A stretch of 64,000 nt of DNA from Xenorhabdus vietnamensis (GTDB lineage: Bacteria > Pseudomonadota > Gammaproteobacteria > Enterobacterales > Enterobacteriaceae): contig NZ_MUBJ01000010.1 of NCBI RefSeq assembly GCF_002127535.1, positions 1 through 64,000 on the forward strand, written 5' to 3'. Both the position numbers and the translations under genes were made by a program. Below, piece by piece: positions 19,561-29,746 of this stretch. The notes beneath the pieces were generated by a model. That model was given only the letters and a program-made list of their open reading frames with translations. It was not told the DNA's origin and did no database searches. Positions within the stretch are counted from its first letter, which is position 1. Every line of letters starts with the position of its first letter.

Positions 19561-19886
19561 CGTTAAATTATCTCTTAACGTCCCCAATATGAAACACAAT
19601 TTCCCTAAGTTTTGCCAGTGGGGAAATTGTGAGTTATCAAGAATAATAAATTAATTAAAAATAAATCAATTTACAATGAAATAATAAGTATATTATCTAT
19701 ATAATTTATTACTTGATTTGAAGATAATCTAACTTTGCTTTTTGCTGATGTTTTAAACATCCATAACATAAATGTCTGGAAAAAAATGGGCAGAAAGTAT
19801 GCACAAGCATGCGTTGTCTGGATAAAATGCCAAATTTCCCGCATTATGTCGGATATGTTAAACAAGACAAAACCAAGGCTTTCATT
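19561..19886. other. narP-yffB intergenic region with hairpins
   Basis: Two inverted repeats follow narP: CGTTAA/TTAACG at 19561-19580, and a perfect 11-bp pair CACAATTTCCC / GGGAAATTGTG at 19595-19605 and 19621-19631. The rest is AT-rich and should hold the yffB promoter. Confidence 0.4.
19595..19631 (+). terminator. Hairpin after narP, possible terminator
   Basis: Perfect 11-bp stem with a 15-base loop, 35 bp after the narP stop. No T run follows, so termination is uncertain. Confidence 0.4.
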
Positions 19887-20297
19887 ATGTCAGATACCAC
19901 TTCTCATCAAGTATCTATTCTCTACGGTATCAAAAACTGCGATACCATAAAAAAAGCGCGTCGCTGGTTAGAAGATCAAGAAATTCCTTATCAATTTCAT
20001 GATTATCGGGTTGATGGTCTATCCCCTGAGCTACTCCAATCATTCATTGACCAAGTTGGCTGGGAATCTCTCCTGAATACCCGTGGTACAACGTGGCGTA
20101 AATTATCTGACGAACAAAAAGCTACCGTTGACAATGCAGAGGCTGCCAAGGCACTAATGCTGGAACAACCATCAATCATAAAACGCCCTCTATTGGCCTC
20201 AAGCACAGGGGACTCAAAGAGCAAAGAAACAGAAGCAAAAAAGTATCTACTCGGTTTCAAGGCAGAACAATATGAACAATTTTTTTCCCATGGCTAG
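19887..20297 (+). CDS. yffB: ArsC/Spx-family protein YffB
   Basis: 136 aa thioredoxin-fold protein of the arsenate-reductase-like family, recognised as YffB by [37 protein letters not shown] and IIKRPLL. Function in E. coli is unsettled (glutathione-dependent reductase suggested). It is longer than E. coli YffB (118 aa): a few residues at the N-terminus and a polar insertion near 107-118 ([12 protein letters not shown]). The frame is open further upstream, but the ATG with AAGG eight bases before it gives the family N-terminus. Heads the yffB-dapE-M15 peptidase operon; dapE begins 14 bp later. Confidence 0.9.
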   Translation: MSDTTSHQVSILYGIKNCDTIKKARRWLEDQEIPYQFHDYRVDGLSPELLQSFIDQVGWESLLNTRGTTWRKLSDEQKATVDNAEAAKALMLEQPSIIKRPLLASSTGDSKSKETEAKKYLLGFKAEQYEQFFSHG

Positions 20298-20311
20298 ATA
20301 AGGATACCATC

Positions 20312-21439
20312 ATGATTTGTCCAGTAACCGACCTTGCTCAACAGTTAATCAACCGTCCTTCTGTCAGTCCAGATGATCAAGGCTGTCAGGAACTTCTTAT
20401 CCAGCGCCTGCAAGATATTGGCTTCACCATAGAACGGATGCCTTTCGGAGATACTTTGAATTTCTGGGCTTATCGTGGAACCGGAGTCACTTTTGCTCTT
20501 GCAGGACATACTGATGTCGTTCCTGCCGGAGATATCTCACAATGGCAAACTCCCCCTTTTGAAGCGTCTATTCGTGATGGGATGCTGTATGGTCGTGGCG
20601 CTGCCGATATGAAAAGCTCTCTAGCTGCAATGGTTGTTGCTGCTGAACGTTTTATCACAGAAAATCCTGAACATAAAGGCCGTCTGGCTTTTCTGATCAC
20701 CTCCGACGAAGAAGCCAAAGCCACTAATGGTACAGTTAAGGTTGTTGAAGAGTTAATGTCTCGCCATGAACGTCTGGATTATTGTCTGGTCGGAGAACCA
20801 TCCAGCCAGCAACGCCTTGGAGATATGATCAAAAATGGTCGTCGGGGTTCTCTGACTGCCAGTTTGACGATTTTTGGCACCCAGGGTCATGTTGCCTATC
20901 CACAATTGGCTGATAATCCTATTCATCGTGCTGTGCCTTTTCTTCAAGAACTCATCAATACTCAATGGGATAGTGGTAATGAATTTTTCCCTGCCACCAG
21001 TATGCAAATCGCCAATATTCAAGCAGGCACCGGCAGTAATAACATTATCCCTGGTAAATTGTGGGTTCAATTTAATTTCCGCTTCAGCACCGAGCTGACA
21101 GATGCTGAGATCCGCCAGCAGGTTGAAGATATGCTGAAAAAGCATCACCTCAAATACGAACTTGACTGGTGGCTATCAGGTCAACCTTTCCTGACTTGTA
21201 AGGGAGCTCTTGTTGATGCTGTGGTGGAATCCATTGAGCACTATTGTGGGTATAAGCCAGAACTATCAACCAATGGTGGTACATCAGATGGGCGCTTTAT
21301 TGCCAAGATGGGAGCACAAGTCGTAGAGTTAGGGCCACTCAATGCGACAATCCATAAAACAAATGAATGTGTCAAAGTGTCTGATTTACAAGAATTGAGC
21401 TTGATTTATCAACGTATCATGGAGCAATTAATCAAATGA
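20312..21439 (+). CDS. dapE: Succinyl-diaminopimelate desuccinylase DapE
   Basis: 375 aa as in E. coli. Hydrolyses N-succinyl-L,L-diaminopimelate to L,L-DAP and succinate, needed for lysine and for the peptidoglycan cross-link residue. M20 metallopeptidase family: zinc ligand motif AGHTDVVP, bridging Asp in [11 protein letters not shown], catalytic Glu pair SDEEAKA, VGEPSS and the last zinc His in [10 protein letters not shown]. Good AAGGA ribosome site. It overlaps the next gene by four bases (ATGA), so the two are translationally coupled. Confidence 0.97.
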   Translation: MICPVTDLAQQLINRPSVSPDDQGCQELLIQRLQDIGFTIERMPFGDTLNFWAYRGTGVTFALAGHTDVVPAGDISQWQTPPFEASIRDGMLYGRGAADMKSSLAAMVVAAERFITENPEHKGRLAFLITSDEEAKATNGTVKVVEELMSRHERLDYCLVGEPSSQQRLGDMIKNGRRGSLTASLTIFGTQGHVAYPQLADNPIHRAVPFLQELINTQWDSGNEFFPATSMQIANIQAGTGSNNIIPGKLWVQFNFRFSTELTDAEIRQQVEDMLKKHHLKYELDWWLSGQPFLTCKGALVDAVVESIEHYCGYKPELSTNGGTSDGRFIAKMGAQVVELGPLNATIHKTNECVKVSDLQELSLIYQRIMEQLIK

Positions 21440-22104
21440 TGACGCCTGAAACCCTGACCGGTCTGTCCACGGATCATCTCATCACCCTTACTGGCAATCA
21501 TCGTTTGCAGTTTAATGCTACCAAGGCGTTTCTTGCCATGCAGAAAGAAGCAACTAAAGCAGGTTTTAAGCTAAAACCTGCCAGTTCGTTCCGCGATTTC
21601 GCGCGCCAGCAAACTATCTGGAATGAGAAATTCCGTGGTCAGCGTCCAGTATTAGATGACAACAGCCAACCTCTTGATATCTCGAAAATGAGTGAAGGTG
21701 AACGTTGTAAAGCTATTCTCCGTTGGTCAGCCCTGCCAGGAGCGAGTCGCCATCATTGGGGCACCGAGCTGGATATTTATGACCCCTTTCTGCTACCAGA
21801 AGGTAAACAATTGCAGCTGGAGCCGTGGGAATATGAGAATGGAGGGTACTTTGAGCCATTAACCCATTGGCTGACAGAAAACATGTCTCGCTATGATTTC
21901 TACCGTCCCTTTACTCATTATGACGCAGGTGTAGCCTATGAGCCATGGCATATCAGCTATTGGCCATTATCCCATGCAGCCGAAAATTTATTCGATGAGC
22001 AAGTTCTGCTGAGTGCTTGGGAAAATCGTGATATTGCTGGCATTGATTGGTTGAAATTCAATCTATCCTATATATTTGAAAAGTACATCAGGATAGTAGA
22101 CTAA
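21436..22104 (+). CDS. M15 (VanY-like) D-alanyl-D-alanine carboxypeptidase
   Basis: 222 aa metallopeptidase of the M15B/VanY type. Zinc motif [10 protein letters not shown] at 104-113 gives His106 and Asp113; third ligand His172 in EPWHISY; substrate-site Arg in [11 protein letters not shown]. The family removes the terminal D-Ala from peptidoglycan stem peptides or cuts L,D bonds. No signal peptide is visible, so it may act in the cytoplasm on recycled or precursor peptides, or leave by another route. Its ATG overlaps the dapE stop, tying it to DAP synthesis. The substrate cannot be read from the sequence. Confidence 0.85.
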   Translation: MMTPETLTGLSTDHLITLTGNHRLQFNATKAFLAMQKEATKAGFKLKPASSFRDFARQQTIWNEKFRGQRPVLDDNSQPLDISKMSEGERCKAILRWSALPGASRHHWGTELDIYDPFLLPEGKQLQLEPWEYENGGYFEPLTHWLTENMSRYDFYRPFTHYDAGVAYEPWHISYWPLSHAAENLFDEQVLLSAWENRDIAGIDWLKFNLSYIFEKYIRIVD

Positions 22105-22263
22105 GAAAATCGTCATTCAGGAAAATAGCAGATCAGCAAAATAGCTGGCTATAATTATGGCAAGCTTTAAGAATATTAACTTGAAAATAGTTAATTATTA
22201 GAAATTGCATATGGGGCTCCTGAGCCTCATGAAAGAGGCTCTTAACATTCCGAGGAAAATACC

Positions 22264-22458
22264 ATGCATTGGTTGATAGATTATTGGTGGATTGTTTTGT
22301 TAGTGCTTATCGGCATTATCATTAATGCGGTAAAAGCGCTAAATCGCGTCGACCCGAAATCATTCTTGGATAACAAACCTGAATTGCCCCCACATCGAGA
22401 TCTTAACGCTCAATGGGACGATGAAGATGATCGGTCGCAGAATAATCGCAAGAAATAA
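22264..22458 (+). CDS. ypfN: UPF0370 membrane protein YpfN
   Basis: 64 aa. One N-terminal transmembrane helix ([21 protein letters not shown]) and a cytoplasmic tail with the family signature [19 protein letters not shown], then an acidic end. Function unknown. GAGGA ribosome site seven bases before the ATG. Its 3' end overlaps the 3' end of tmcA by 56 bp on the opposite strand. A GAGCCTC / GAGGCTC hairpin lies in the leader at about 22222-22241. Confidence 0.9.
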   Translation: MHWLIDYWWIVLLVLIGIIINAVKALNRVDPKSFLDNKPELPPHRDLNAQWDDEDDRSQNNRKK

Positions 22459-24619
22459 CCCAGTTTTTCCAATGATTGGCAAGCATTTCATCTATGTTTG
22501 CCAATGCATCAGCCGCCTCCTCCCGCCAATGTTTCAACAGTGCCTTACGGCCATTCAAAGATAAATCACTGACACATTGTTCGATACTTAATCGCTGTTG
22601 CAGATGCTTTCTCAACGCTGGCAAGGCCAAATGACTCATCAACAGTAATCTCTGTAATGCAAAATAAGATGCTGACAAAGGACGATGGGCAAATGCAAAT
22701 CCAGCCAATTCCTGCCAATCACTGTCATTAATGTTTTCGTCACTGTCATGCTCAACTGGCAAGGCAAAACCCAGTAACGATTCCAATCCGCTGGCATCCC
22801 GGGATAATCGCTGCTGTGCGGATTGAGCAAACTGTTTCCCCTGTTCACTCAATGGCAAGACAGCCATCGCGGTATAGCAACCACTGCTCGCTTCCCGGTG
22901 GGTTCCCATCCTCACCAATTGAAAGCCACATTTTTGCCACATTGCCCAAAGTTCAGCGGCATAGCCAAAACTGACAGAGATAAAATCCAGCTTTTGTTTA
23001 CTGGCTTCCCGACATTGCTGGATTATCAAATGTTGCGCGATACCACGACGGCGATATTGAGCTTGTACAGCAATGCGACTGACTCGCTGTGATCGCAAGG
23101 TTGCAGCCTGTGGAAAACCACTATGTGCCGCCAGGGATTGAGCTACCAAATTTCCCCTTGGCCGCCGACGACCTGCCCATATCTCATGTGCCAATGTCTG
23201 TGACAAACCACCTTCGTTCACCATCCACAAAGCGCCTATCAGCTGTGGTTTATGCTCTGAAGAACGGGAAATGGCGGCAAGGAATGTCATCCCGTTACCA
23301 TCCATCAATCGACGCAAGTCAAGAGGAGATGTACGGTAATGTGCACTGGTTAATAGCCCATAAAATTGACGTAATAATGTGGAATTTTGTAACCATTCAG
23401 ACTGATGAATCGGGTGAAAATACAACTTTTCTTCGCTCGGGCTTTTTTCACTCAAGAATGCTGCTTTACTTGATCGCTCTTCACTTAAGCATGTGTCATA
23501 AACCGACTGTTTATCATCAAATAACTGTCTATCATTAAATAACAGAGCATTATCCAGCCACGCTTCCAATGGTTCATTTTCAGCCCAGCGCATGGGAGTT
23601 TTCAATTCACGAATATGGCAATCAGGTAATGCGGCACAAAATTTCAACAAAAAACCACGGCCTGTTCCTTCATAACCTTGAACGGTAGAAGTCAACAATA
23701 CTCGAGGAAAATGGCGGATCAATTCTGTCAACTGTGGCATTGGTATCGCCGCAGCTTCGTCAATCAATAACCAATCAATATCGCTTTTATTTTTCTGTCC
23801 ACCATTTTTTGCATGGCAATATTTCAACAAACTGTCTACTGCCCAAAAAGGGGGGTCTTGTTGCAAAGATTTATGCTCAGCTAAATCTGAAATATCAGAG
23901 TAACGCCGAATAACTTCCGTCGTTATTTTCGCAGGTGCACATAGCCAGCATTTGCCTTGCCAATACCGCACCAACATGCCTGCCAGAGCAGATTTTCCCC
24001 GCCCCCGTGGTGCAGTGATCACCCAAACGCCTCGTGTAGCCTGTAATAATTCTTCAAGGATAGACTGCTGATTGGCTGTTGGGGTTCCATCAGGCATCTG
24101 CCATGCTCCGGTTTGGGGCAATGGCGGCATCTGAAGAGGTATTCCCTGACGCCATAATAATACTTCAGGGAACGCGAGGATTTGCTGCTGAATATGCCGA
24201 ATAAAATTAGGCGTCAGAGTGGTGCCTGCCAATTCATTCCAACGCAAACTATCTTCATCAGGCTGTTCCGGCCATTGTGACCAAATGGGCACACGCATCA
24301 CCAACCAGCTTCCCGCTTTTAGTGTGCCAGCCAATATTGCCAGTGCTTCAGCATTAAATCCCTTAGTTGCATCAAAAATACCATGCAAAAATTCACGTCC
24401 AAGCAAACTAACAGCTTTTGTTGGATCAATAGATTTTATTGGATCAATAGCATCAGATGTATGAGCAGAAACCGTTAACCAATCCCCTTGAAACTGTTTT
24501 ATTAACTGTTTAACGATTAATGCACTCCATTGAGAGTCACCACTCAAAACCACTAAACGTCGCTGTCCCTGTTGTTGCATTTGTGCCTGCAACATTGCCC
24601 ATGAGCTATACACAGTCAC
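22403..24619 (-). CDS. tmcA: tRNA(Met) cytidine acetyltransferase TmcA
   Basis: 738 aa (E. coli 671). Makes N4-acetylcytidine at the wobble base of elongator tRNA-Met using acetyl-CoA and ATP. N-terminal TmcA module, RNA-helicase-like ATPase (Walker [12 protein letters not shown], Walker [30 protein letters not shown]) and a GNAT acetyltransferase domain ([21 protein letters not shown]) with a C-terminal tRNA-binding tail. Extra length comes partly from a polar insertion near 358-395 ([22 protein letters not shown]). Starts at GTG, overlapping the yeaL stop as GTGA, so it is probably coupled to yeaL. Confidence 0.93.
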   Translation of the reverse strand: MTVYSSWAMLQAQMQQQGQRRLVVLSGDSQWSALIVKQLIKQFQGDWLTVSAHTSDAIDPIKSIDPTKAVSLLGREFLHGIFDATKGFNAEALAILAGTLKAGSWLVMRVPIWSQWPEQPDEDSLRWNELAGTTLTPNFIRHIQQQILAFPEVLLWRQGIPLQMPPLPQTGAWQMPDGTPTANQQSILEELLQATRGVWVITAPRGRGKSALAGMLVRYWQGKCWLCAPAKITTEVIRRYSDISDLAEHKSLQQDPPFWAVDSLLKYCHAKNGGQKNKSDIDWLLIDEAAAIPMPQLTELIRHFPRVLLTSTVQGYEGTGRGFLLKFCAALPDCHIRELKTPMRWAENEPLEAWLDNALLFNDRQLFDDKQSVYDTCLSEERSSKAAFLSEKSPSEEKLYFHPIHQSEWLQNSTLLRQFYGLLTSAHYRTSPLDLRRLMDGNGMTFLAAISRSSEHKPQLIGALWMVNEGGLSQTLAHEIWAGRRRPRGNLVAQSLAAHSGFPQAATLRSQRVSRIAVQAQYRRRGIAQHLIIQQCREASKQKLDFISVSFGYAAELWAMWQKCGFQLVRMGTHREASSGCYTAMAVLPLSEQGKQFAQSAQQRLSRDASGLESLLGFALPVEHDSDENINDSDWQELAGFAFAHRPLSASYFALQRLLLMSHLALPALRKHLQQRLSIEQCVSDLSLNGRKALLKHWREEAADALANIDEMLANHWKNWVISCDYSATDHLHRPIER

Positions 24620-25068
24620 GACTTACCAATCATGAGCGATAAAATACCTGCGGCAATCAGTGGGCCTACAGGAACACCCCTGAATAGAGCCACTCCCAAC
24701 ACAGTACCAATCAATAGCCCCGCAACCGTAGAAGGCTGACCAGACATTAAAGCAACACCACGACTACCCAACCATGACACAAGGATACCCACAGCAATAG
24801 CCAACAGTGATTTCCAATTTAAGAAAGAGCTAAAAATTTCCTGTGCGGAAATTTTCCCACTTGCGATAGGTGCCATGACTCCGATAGTCAGAATCAGGAC
24901 ACCTATCGTCAAGCCATACTTTTCCACCCAAGGAAAAAGCTGATTCAATGGCGTGATACGGACTACCAACAGAAATAACATGGCAAGTGTAACTGTCATG
25001 TTATGGCTGATGATGCCAAGCCCTGCAAGCACGAGCAAAATAAGTAAAGTAGGATCAATATGGCTCAT
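24616..25068 (-). CDS. yeaL: UPF0756 membrane protein YeaL
   Basis: 150 aa, about four or five transmembrane segments. Matches E. coli YeaL through [33 protein letters not shown] and [24 protein letters not shown]. Function unknown. First gene of a yeaL-tmcA unit; in E. coli the two genes are not neighbours. Confidence 0.9.
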   Translation of the reverse strand: MSHIDPTLLILLVLAGLGIISHNMTVTLAMLFLLVVRITPLNQLFPWVEKYGLTIGVLILTIGVMAPIASGKISAQEIFSSFLNWKSLLAIAVGILVSWLGSRGVALMSGQPSTVAGLLIGTVLGVALFRGVPVGPLIAAGILSLMIGKS

Positions 25069-25560
25069 AAGTTTTTATTTCCTATAACACCCTATAAAAA
25101 CTGTGTCTGATCATTTTAAAACCAAACAACATAAGTTTTGGTACGGGCAGGATAATAACTTAAAAATTTTTATACTTAATGAAAAATATTTGCATTCAGT
25201 AGGAGAATGGTTCTGAATAGCTATATTTATATATAAAACAATCAGTAATAAACATAGCATGAAACAGAGGTTCCTTATCCTTTCAGTACATTACCTAAAT
25301 AGAGTGAGTCATATAGCGATTTGTAGTTTGGTAACACACTTGCTTTAATCAATAACATTGATAAATAATTACTCTTACAAATCAAGATGCTTCTTGTTTC
25401 TTGATAATGAAAAACATCACAACATGGCACTTTAGCCACAACGTCAGTAACCCGCCAGCTTTACCGCGCTTTACTGATAAACATTAAACTTTTACCAGGG
25501 TGAATGCGGAAAGATTGTGTGAGAAGCCTCAAGCAATCAGGATACATTCGTATAAGTAAT
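25069..25560. other. Intergenic region yeaL to lipoprotein gene
   Basis: 492 bp, AT-rich, with promoters expected on both sides. A short repeated CTTTACCGCGCTTTAC-like motif occurs near 25458-25474. No gene, terminator or known operator was identified. Confidence 0.4.
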
Positions 25561-25914
25561 ATGAAGAAATTAACATCCTCCATCATAATTTGTATTTCCT
25601 TAGCTGGTTGCACCACGCAATGGGTACCTGCAACAAGTAACCCAGTCCCTTTCAATGAAGCAAAAGCTGTATGCAAGCAGTCGGCATTACAGCAGTTTCC
25701 TGTCAAAAATGAAGTAGGCCAAAGATCAACAATGAAAATGGTACAACAGCCTTGTATAAATAAAGATCAATGCGGAAAAAACGGTTACTACAGTCAGAAT
25801 GTTCCCATGACCGAAAGTTATGTGATGGATGTTAACGAAGATTCCAGAAGAGAATCTTATCACGACTGTATGCATCAAAAAGGCTGGAAACAAATAACCA
25901 AGTCCCTGCTCTAA
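25561..25914 (+). CDS. Small cysteine-containing lipoprotein of unknown function
   Basis: 117 aa. Type II signal peptide MKKLTSSIIICISLAGC with lipobox LAGC (Cys17). The mature part has four more Cys (AVCKQ, QPCIN, DQCGK, HDCMHQKGW), likely forming disulphides in the periplasm. I do not recognise the family; the pattern resembles small enterobacterial lipoproteins of unknown role. The frame is open to an ATG at 25504, but that would put 19 residues before the signal peptide; neither start has a strong ribosome site. Convergent with purC across a strong shared terminator. Confidence 0.7.
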   Translation: MKKLTSSIIICISLAGCTTQWVPATSNPVPFNEAKAVCKQSALQQFPVKNEVGQRSTMKMVQQPCINKDQCGKNGYYSQNVPMTESYVMDVNEDSRRESYHDCMHQKGWKQITKSLL

Positions 25915-25930
25915 AGTTGACTCAGCGCAC

Positions 25931-25975
25931 AAAATAAACGGATGCCCTTTTTCTTGTCGGGCATCCGTTTATTTT
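25931..25975. terminator. Bidirectional terminator between lipoprotein gene and purC
   Basis: Perfect 17-bp stem AAAATAAACGGATGCCC / GGGCATCCGTTTATTTT around an 11-base loop. A/T runs on both flanks make it work in both directions between convergent genes. Confidence 0.9.
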
Positions 25976-26007
25976 AAAACAAATTTTTTAAGTAATCGTT
26001 TGCGTCA

Positions 26008-26721
26008 TTAGTCCAAAATAACGCCAATCCGGCGTGCAACTTCCTCATACGCTTCAATCAAGCCACCGAGACTTTGACGAAAACGATCTTTATCCATTTT
26101 ATCCATCGTCTGTTTATCCCATAAGCGGCTGCCATCCGGTGAAAACTCGTCACCCAATATGACTTTGCCCTTGAACAAACCAAATTCCAACTTAAAATCC
26201 ACCAGAATCAAGCCAGCATCATCAAACAATTTGCTCAATACTTCATTAGCTTTGTAGCTCAGGCGTTTCATTTCAGATAAATGCTCTTTGCTCACCCAAC
26301 CGAATGTCTCACAGTAGGATTCATTAACCATAGGATCGTGTTTAGCATCATCTTTCAGAAACAGATCAAACAATGGCGGATTAAGCACCGTTCCCTCTTC
26401 TACCCCCAGACGCTTAACAAGAGATCCTGCGGCGCGGTTACGAATAACACACTCAACAGGAACCATATCGAGTTTTTTCACCAAGGATTCATTATCTGAC
26501 AGCAGTTGTTCCATTTGCGTCGGAATGCCCGCTTCTTCCAGTTTGCTCATAATGAAATGATTGAATTTATTATTCACCATTCCCTTGCGATCGAACTGTT
26601 CAATGCGTTCACCATCCAATGCTGATGTATCATTACGGAATTCCAACACAAGTAAGTCAGCATTATCAGTGGCATACACTGTTTTTGCCTTTCCACGATA
26701 CAACTCAGCTTTTTTCTGCAT
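26008..26721 (-). CDS. purC: SAICAR synthetase PurC
   Basis: 237 aa, same as E. coli. Ligates aspartate to CAIR in purine synthesis. Motifs: [52 protein letters not shown] and [14 protein letters not shown]. The frame is open eleven codons upstream, but ATG at 26721 gives the family start [10 protein letters not shown] with a GGAG ribosome site. It follows dapA-bamC, separated by a terminator, so it needs its own promoter in the 63-bp gap. No PurR box is visible there, although E. coli purC has one. Confidence 0.97.
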   Translation of the reverse strand: MQKKAELYRGKAKTVYATDNADLLVLEFRNDTSALDGERIEQFDRKGMVNNKFNHFIMSKLEEAGIPTQMEQLLSDNESLVKKLDMVPVECVIRNRAAGSLVKRLGVEEGTVLNPPLFDLFLKDDAKHDPMVNESYCETFGWVSKEHLSEMKRLSYKANEVLSKLFDDAGLILVDFKLEFGLFKGKVILGDEFSPDGSRLWDKQTMDKMDKDRFRQSLGGLIEAYEEVARRIGVILD

Positions 26722-26784
26722 TTTACACTCCAGAAATATGACATCTTCAAACATAAAGAATTAAACAAAAAACTCATCCAAAAT

Positions 26785-26810
26785 ATAAAAGGGGCCTGAG
26801 CCCCTTTTAT
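26785..26810 (-). terminator. bamC terminator
   Basis: Perfect 11-bp stem ATAAAAGGGGC / GCCCCTTTTAT with a four-base loop, continuing ATTTT on the minus strand, immediately after the bamC stop and before purC. Confidence 0.85.
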
Positions 26811-26813
26811 ATA

Positions 26814-27860
26814 TTACTTACCGTTGGATTGGCTAAATACAGCTTCCAGCACAGCCACCATTTGATCATTTTCAGATTGGGTCAGCGGCTTACCTTTTTC
26901 ACTGATAAATTGCAGACTGCTTCGGTTATCCAAATCACCCACCTGTAATTTATAGTTTCCTTCGCTGATAGAAGGCGCTTCTACACCCAACGTTTTCCAA
27001 TCAGAAGAACTGCGTCCTTTATAAGTCACTTCTATCGCTCCCTTAGAACGTGTACGATCAGTGACCTGCATACCAATACTTTCCAACGCGTGTGGCAACC
27101 TGTTCCAAACCACGTTATATGGTGCGCGTACAATTATTTGTGGCAGGCCGGTATTATCACTACCACTTTGTACAGACAATGCACCCGTGCTTTTAGCACT
27201 GCTCAGGCTCGCAGCGTCCTGTTGCTGACTTAAGTCACCCGCCAATTTATTAAGCATCATGACATTGTAATGCTGGATTTCGGCCGGAGCGGTAATTTCT
27301 TTCTCTCCATGTTTCAAACCTTCATTCGAAACAGATAGTGCTGTTTGATAACCTTGTTGGATAACCGAAATACGGTAACGCCCCTGATAAGGAACATTTT
27401 CATCAGCCCGTTGCCACGTAATCCAATCAGTCGTCAAAGTTTGTGCTGAATCATCTTTATGGCTGATATTGTAGCCATTTTTTTCCAACAGATTGTTTAT
27501 CTGTGGCCATAATTTGCTGTATTCCGGGGTGTTTTCAAGCAACAACTTACTGCTGTTAGCACTATTTTCAACGCGGGAACCCGTCAATAACGCAAGAGCC
27601 TGCAATGGAGGACGTATATCCAAATCTTTACCCACTGCCCCTGTTGAATTCATTGCTGGAATATTATACTCACTATTTTGCAGCGGTAATATCATTCCTT
27701 CAGGGATATTCAATGTTTTCAGTGGTGGAGTGTCAAGATAGGATTGATCCCCGCTTACTTGACGTTTATAGCGCTGATCGCTGGAGCAGGCAGCCAAAAA
27801 AACTACCAACGACAGACCAGCAATCTTCATGACCTTCGATTTTTGCAATAATGTTGCCAT
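26814..27860 (-). CDS. bamC: Outer membrane assembly lipoprotein BamC
   Basis: 348 aa (E. coli 344). Lipoprotein of the BAM complex that inserts beta-barrel proteins. Signal peptide with lipobox FLAAC (Cys25), then an unstructured N-terminus that binds BamD (SSDQRYKRQVSGDQSYLDTPPL), and two helix-grip domains (about 100-220 and 225-345; WNRLPHALESIGMQVTDRTRSKG in the second). Starts 17 bp after dapA, forming the dapA-bamC operon as in E. coli. Confidence 0.95.
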   Translation of the reverse strand: MATLLQKSKVMKIAGLSLVVFLAACSSDQRYKRQVSGDQSYLDTPPLKTLNIPEGMILPLQNSEYNIPAMNSTGAVGKDLDIRPPLQALALLTGSRVENSANSSKLLLENTPEYSKLWPQINNLLEKNGYNISHKDDSAQTLTTDWITWQRADENVPYQGRYRISVIQQGYQTALSVSNEGLKHGEKEITAPAEIQHYNVMMLNKLAGDLSQQQDAASLSSAKSTGALSVQSGSDNTGLPQIIVRAPYNVVWNRLPHALESIGMQVTDRTRSKGAIEVTYKGRSSSDWKTLGVEAPSISEGNYKLQVGDLDNRSSLQFISEKGKPLTQSENDQMVAVLEAVFSQSNGK

Positions 27861-27877
27861 TAAAATTCCCTAAAATT

Positions 27878-28777
27878 TTACAGTAATCCAGCTATTTTCA
27901 AGGCCTTACCAACTGGAATTTGCCCTTCCTGCGTTAGCGGAATCATTGGCAAACGCAGTGAATCATTGGCAATCAATCCCAATTGACGGCAAGCCCACTT
28001 AACTGGTGTCGGGCTAGGTTCAACAAATAATTGATGATGCAATTCCATCAGTCGGCTGTTCAGGCCGCGAGCCTTCAAAAATTCACCTTGTTCAGCCAAT
28101 TCACACATCTGTGCCATTTCCGCTGCCGCAACGTTTGCAGTTACAGAAATAACACCTTTACCACCAAGCTGCATGAAATCGACAAAACTTGCATCATCAC
28201 CACTCAGCAGAATGAAATTTTCATCATTAACCAATTCTTGGATCTGACTAACACGACTTAAGTTCCCCGTCGCTTCCTTAAGTGCAACAATATTTTTCAA
28301 TTTCGCCAAACGAGCGACAGTCGGAGGCAATAAATCACACCCGGTACGAGATGGCACATTATACAGAATTTGTGGTAAGTCAGTATTCTCAGCTATTGCC
28401 TTATAGTGCAAATATAAACCTTCCTGCGATGGTCTATTATAATAAGGTGTCACTGACAGGCAACCCACAATACCCGTATTTTCGAAACAGTTGGTCAGAG
28501 AAATGGCTTCCGCCGTAGCATTCGCCCCTGTTCCTGCAATTACAGGAATGCGCCCATCAGCTATTTCTAATGTTGTCAGTACAACCTCAACGTGTTCGTC
28601 ATGGTGAAGTGTTGCGCACTCGCCTGTTGTCCCAACAGACACAATCGCAGATGTCCCACTGGCGATGTGATATTCAACCAATTTTTTCAAACTAACCTTA
28701 TCAATCTGACCAGCTGAGTCCAACGGAGTTATCAATGCAACTATACTGCCTGTAAAACCAGAATGATCACTTACCAT
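27878..28777 (-). CDS. dapA: 4-hydroxy-tetrahydrodipicolinate synthase DapA
   Basis: 299 aa from the chosen start (E. coli 292). Condenses pyruvate with aspartate semialdehyde, first step of the DAP/lysine branch. TIM barrel with Schiff-base Lys in [22 protein letters not shown] (catalytic Tyr), GTTGECATL and LLSGDDASF. Two ATG codons six bases apart: AGGGG is only two bases from the first and eight from the second, so the second ([10 protein letters not shown]) is preferred. The protein has a few extra N-terminal residues compared with E. coli. Confidence 0.95.
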   Translation of the reverse strand: MVSDHSGFTGSIVALITPLDSAGQIDKVSLKKLVEYHIASGTSAIVSVGTTGECATLHHDEHVEVVLTTLEIADGRIPVIAGTGANATAEAISLTNCFENTGIVGCLSVTPYYNRPSQEGLYLHYKAIAENTDLPQILYNVPSRTGCDLLPPTVARLAKLKNIVALKEATGNLSRVSQIQELVNDENFILLSGDDASFVDFMQLGGKGVISVTANVAAAEMAQMCELAEQGEFLKARGLNSRLMELHHQLFVEPSPTPVKWACRQLGLIANDSLRLPMIPLTQEGQIPVGKALKIAGLL

Positions 28778-28973
28778 TGCCATTTCCCCTTAGTTAAACC
28801 TTAAACTGCAAATGAGAAGTTCATGGTACTTTCTTGTTATACAGAAGAAAACTCCTTAAACACGCGATTTCAATGAATTTTGTTAATATCAAGTGTAGCG
28901 GATTAAACAGAAATTATAATCATGTTCCTTTTACAAATGCGATTGACCTTCTCTTGATCATTTTTTATGTTTA

Positions 28974-29000
28974 AACACAACATACACAACATACACAACA
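28974..29000 (+). repeat. Short tandem repeat in the gcvR leader
   Basis: A nine-base unit CATACACAA occurs twice in full and once in part just before gcvR. Too short and simple for a CRISPR; it may vary by slippage. Confidence 0.6.
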
Positions 29001-29031
29001 GACATCTATTAAAATTAAAAGGAAAATCGCT

Positions 29032-29595
29032 TTGCCAACATCAGAACAGCATTTTTTAGTGATTACAGCCTTGGGTACCGATCGTCCCGGCATCGTCAAT
29101 ACCATCACCCGCCTTGTCAGTACATGCGGTTGTAATATTGAGGACAGCCGTCTGGCAATGTTTGGCGAAGAATTTACTTTTATTATGTTGCTATCTGGAA
29201 GCTGGAACGCCATTACTTTGATCGAATCCACCCTGCCACAGAAGGGCGCGGAGCTTGAACTACTTATAGTAATGAAACGTACCCGATGCGGTGTTCAGAA
29301 AAAATTTCCTTCGACCATCACCGTTAAGGTAGATATAAATGATTCACCGGGAATTGTTGAACGTTTTACCAGTTTATTTACGGCTCAAGATTTTAATATT
29401 GCTGAGCTGGTATCAAAAACGCACCCAGCCGAGGAGAGCCAACCTGCTCGCCTTCAAATTCAAATTACAGGCCAAAACCCATCGGACGATAATGGAACGT
29501 TATTTAAAGAAACCTTTCATCACCTATGTACAGAATTAAATGCACAAGGCAGCATTAGCGTACAAAATCATTCAAAAATTGAAATTTTCAAATAA
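29032..29595 (+). CDS. gcvR: Glycine cleavage system transcriptional regulator GcvR
   Basis: 187 aa with two ACT domains (about 8-85 and 95-180): VITALGTDRPGIVNTITRLVSTCGCNIEDSR and VDINDSPGIVERFTSLFTAQDFNIAELVSKT. In E. coli GcvR binds GcvA and blocks activation of the gcvTHP operon when glycine is low. The start is a TTG with AAGGA eight bases upstream, and it gives the family N-terminus; no ATG or GTG fits. A weak start is consistent with low expression of a regulator. Divergent from dapA. Confidence 0.92.
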   Translation: MPTSEQHFLVITALGTDRPGIVNTITRLVSTCGCNIEDSRLAMFGEEFTFIMLLSGSWNAITLIESTLPQKGAELELLIVMKRTRCGVQKKFPSTITVKVDINDSPGIVERFTSLFTAQDFNIAELVSKTHPAEESQPARLQIQITGQNPSDDNGTLFKETFHHLCTELNAQGSISVQNHSKIEIFK

Positions 29596-29696
29596 AAACA
29601 ATAAGTTAAATAAAATATGATTTAATAACCCCAAAATACATATGCGTGTACAAAGATAAAATATACTCAGGGCCTTCAATTTGGAGGCTGATTCTT

Positions 29697-29724
29697 AAGA
29701 AAAAGCTACGCCGGAGCGCAGCTT
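29697..29724 (-). terminator. Terminator of the unknown 242-aa gene
   Basis: Minus strand AAGCTGCGC / GCGTAGCTT (one mismatch) hairpin with a four-base loop, followed by TTTTC. It lies 23 bp past the stop codon at 29747. Confidence 0.7.
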
Positions 29725-29746
29725 CGAATTCAGAATATAAGCAGAA

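Noticed and set aside
22212-22277. 21-codon frame overlapping the ypfN start
   Set aside because: No ribosome site; it runs through a hairpin and the ypfN start region.
28974-29000. CRISPR-like repeat
   Set aside because: Units are nine bases with no spacers; simple tandem repeat only.
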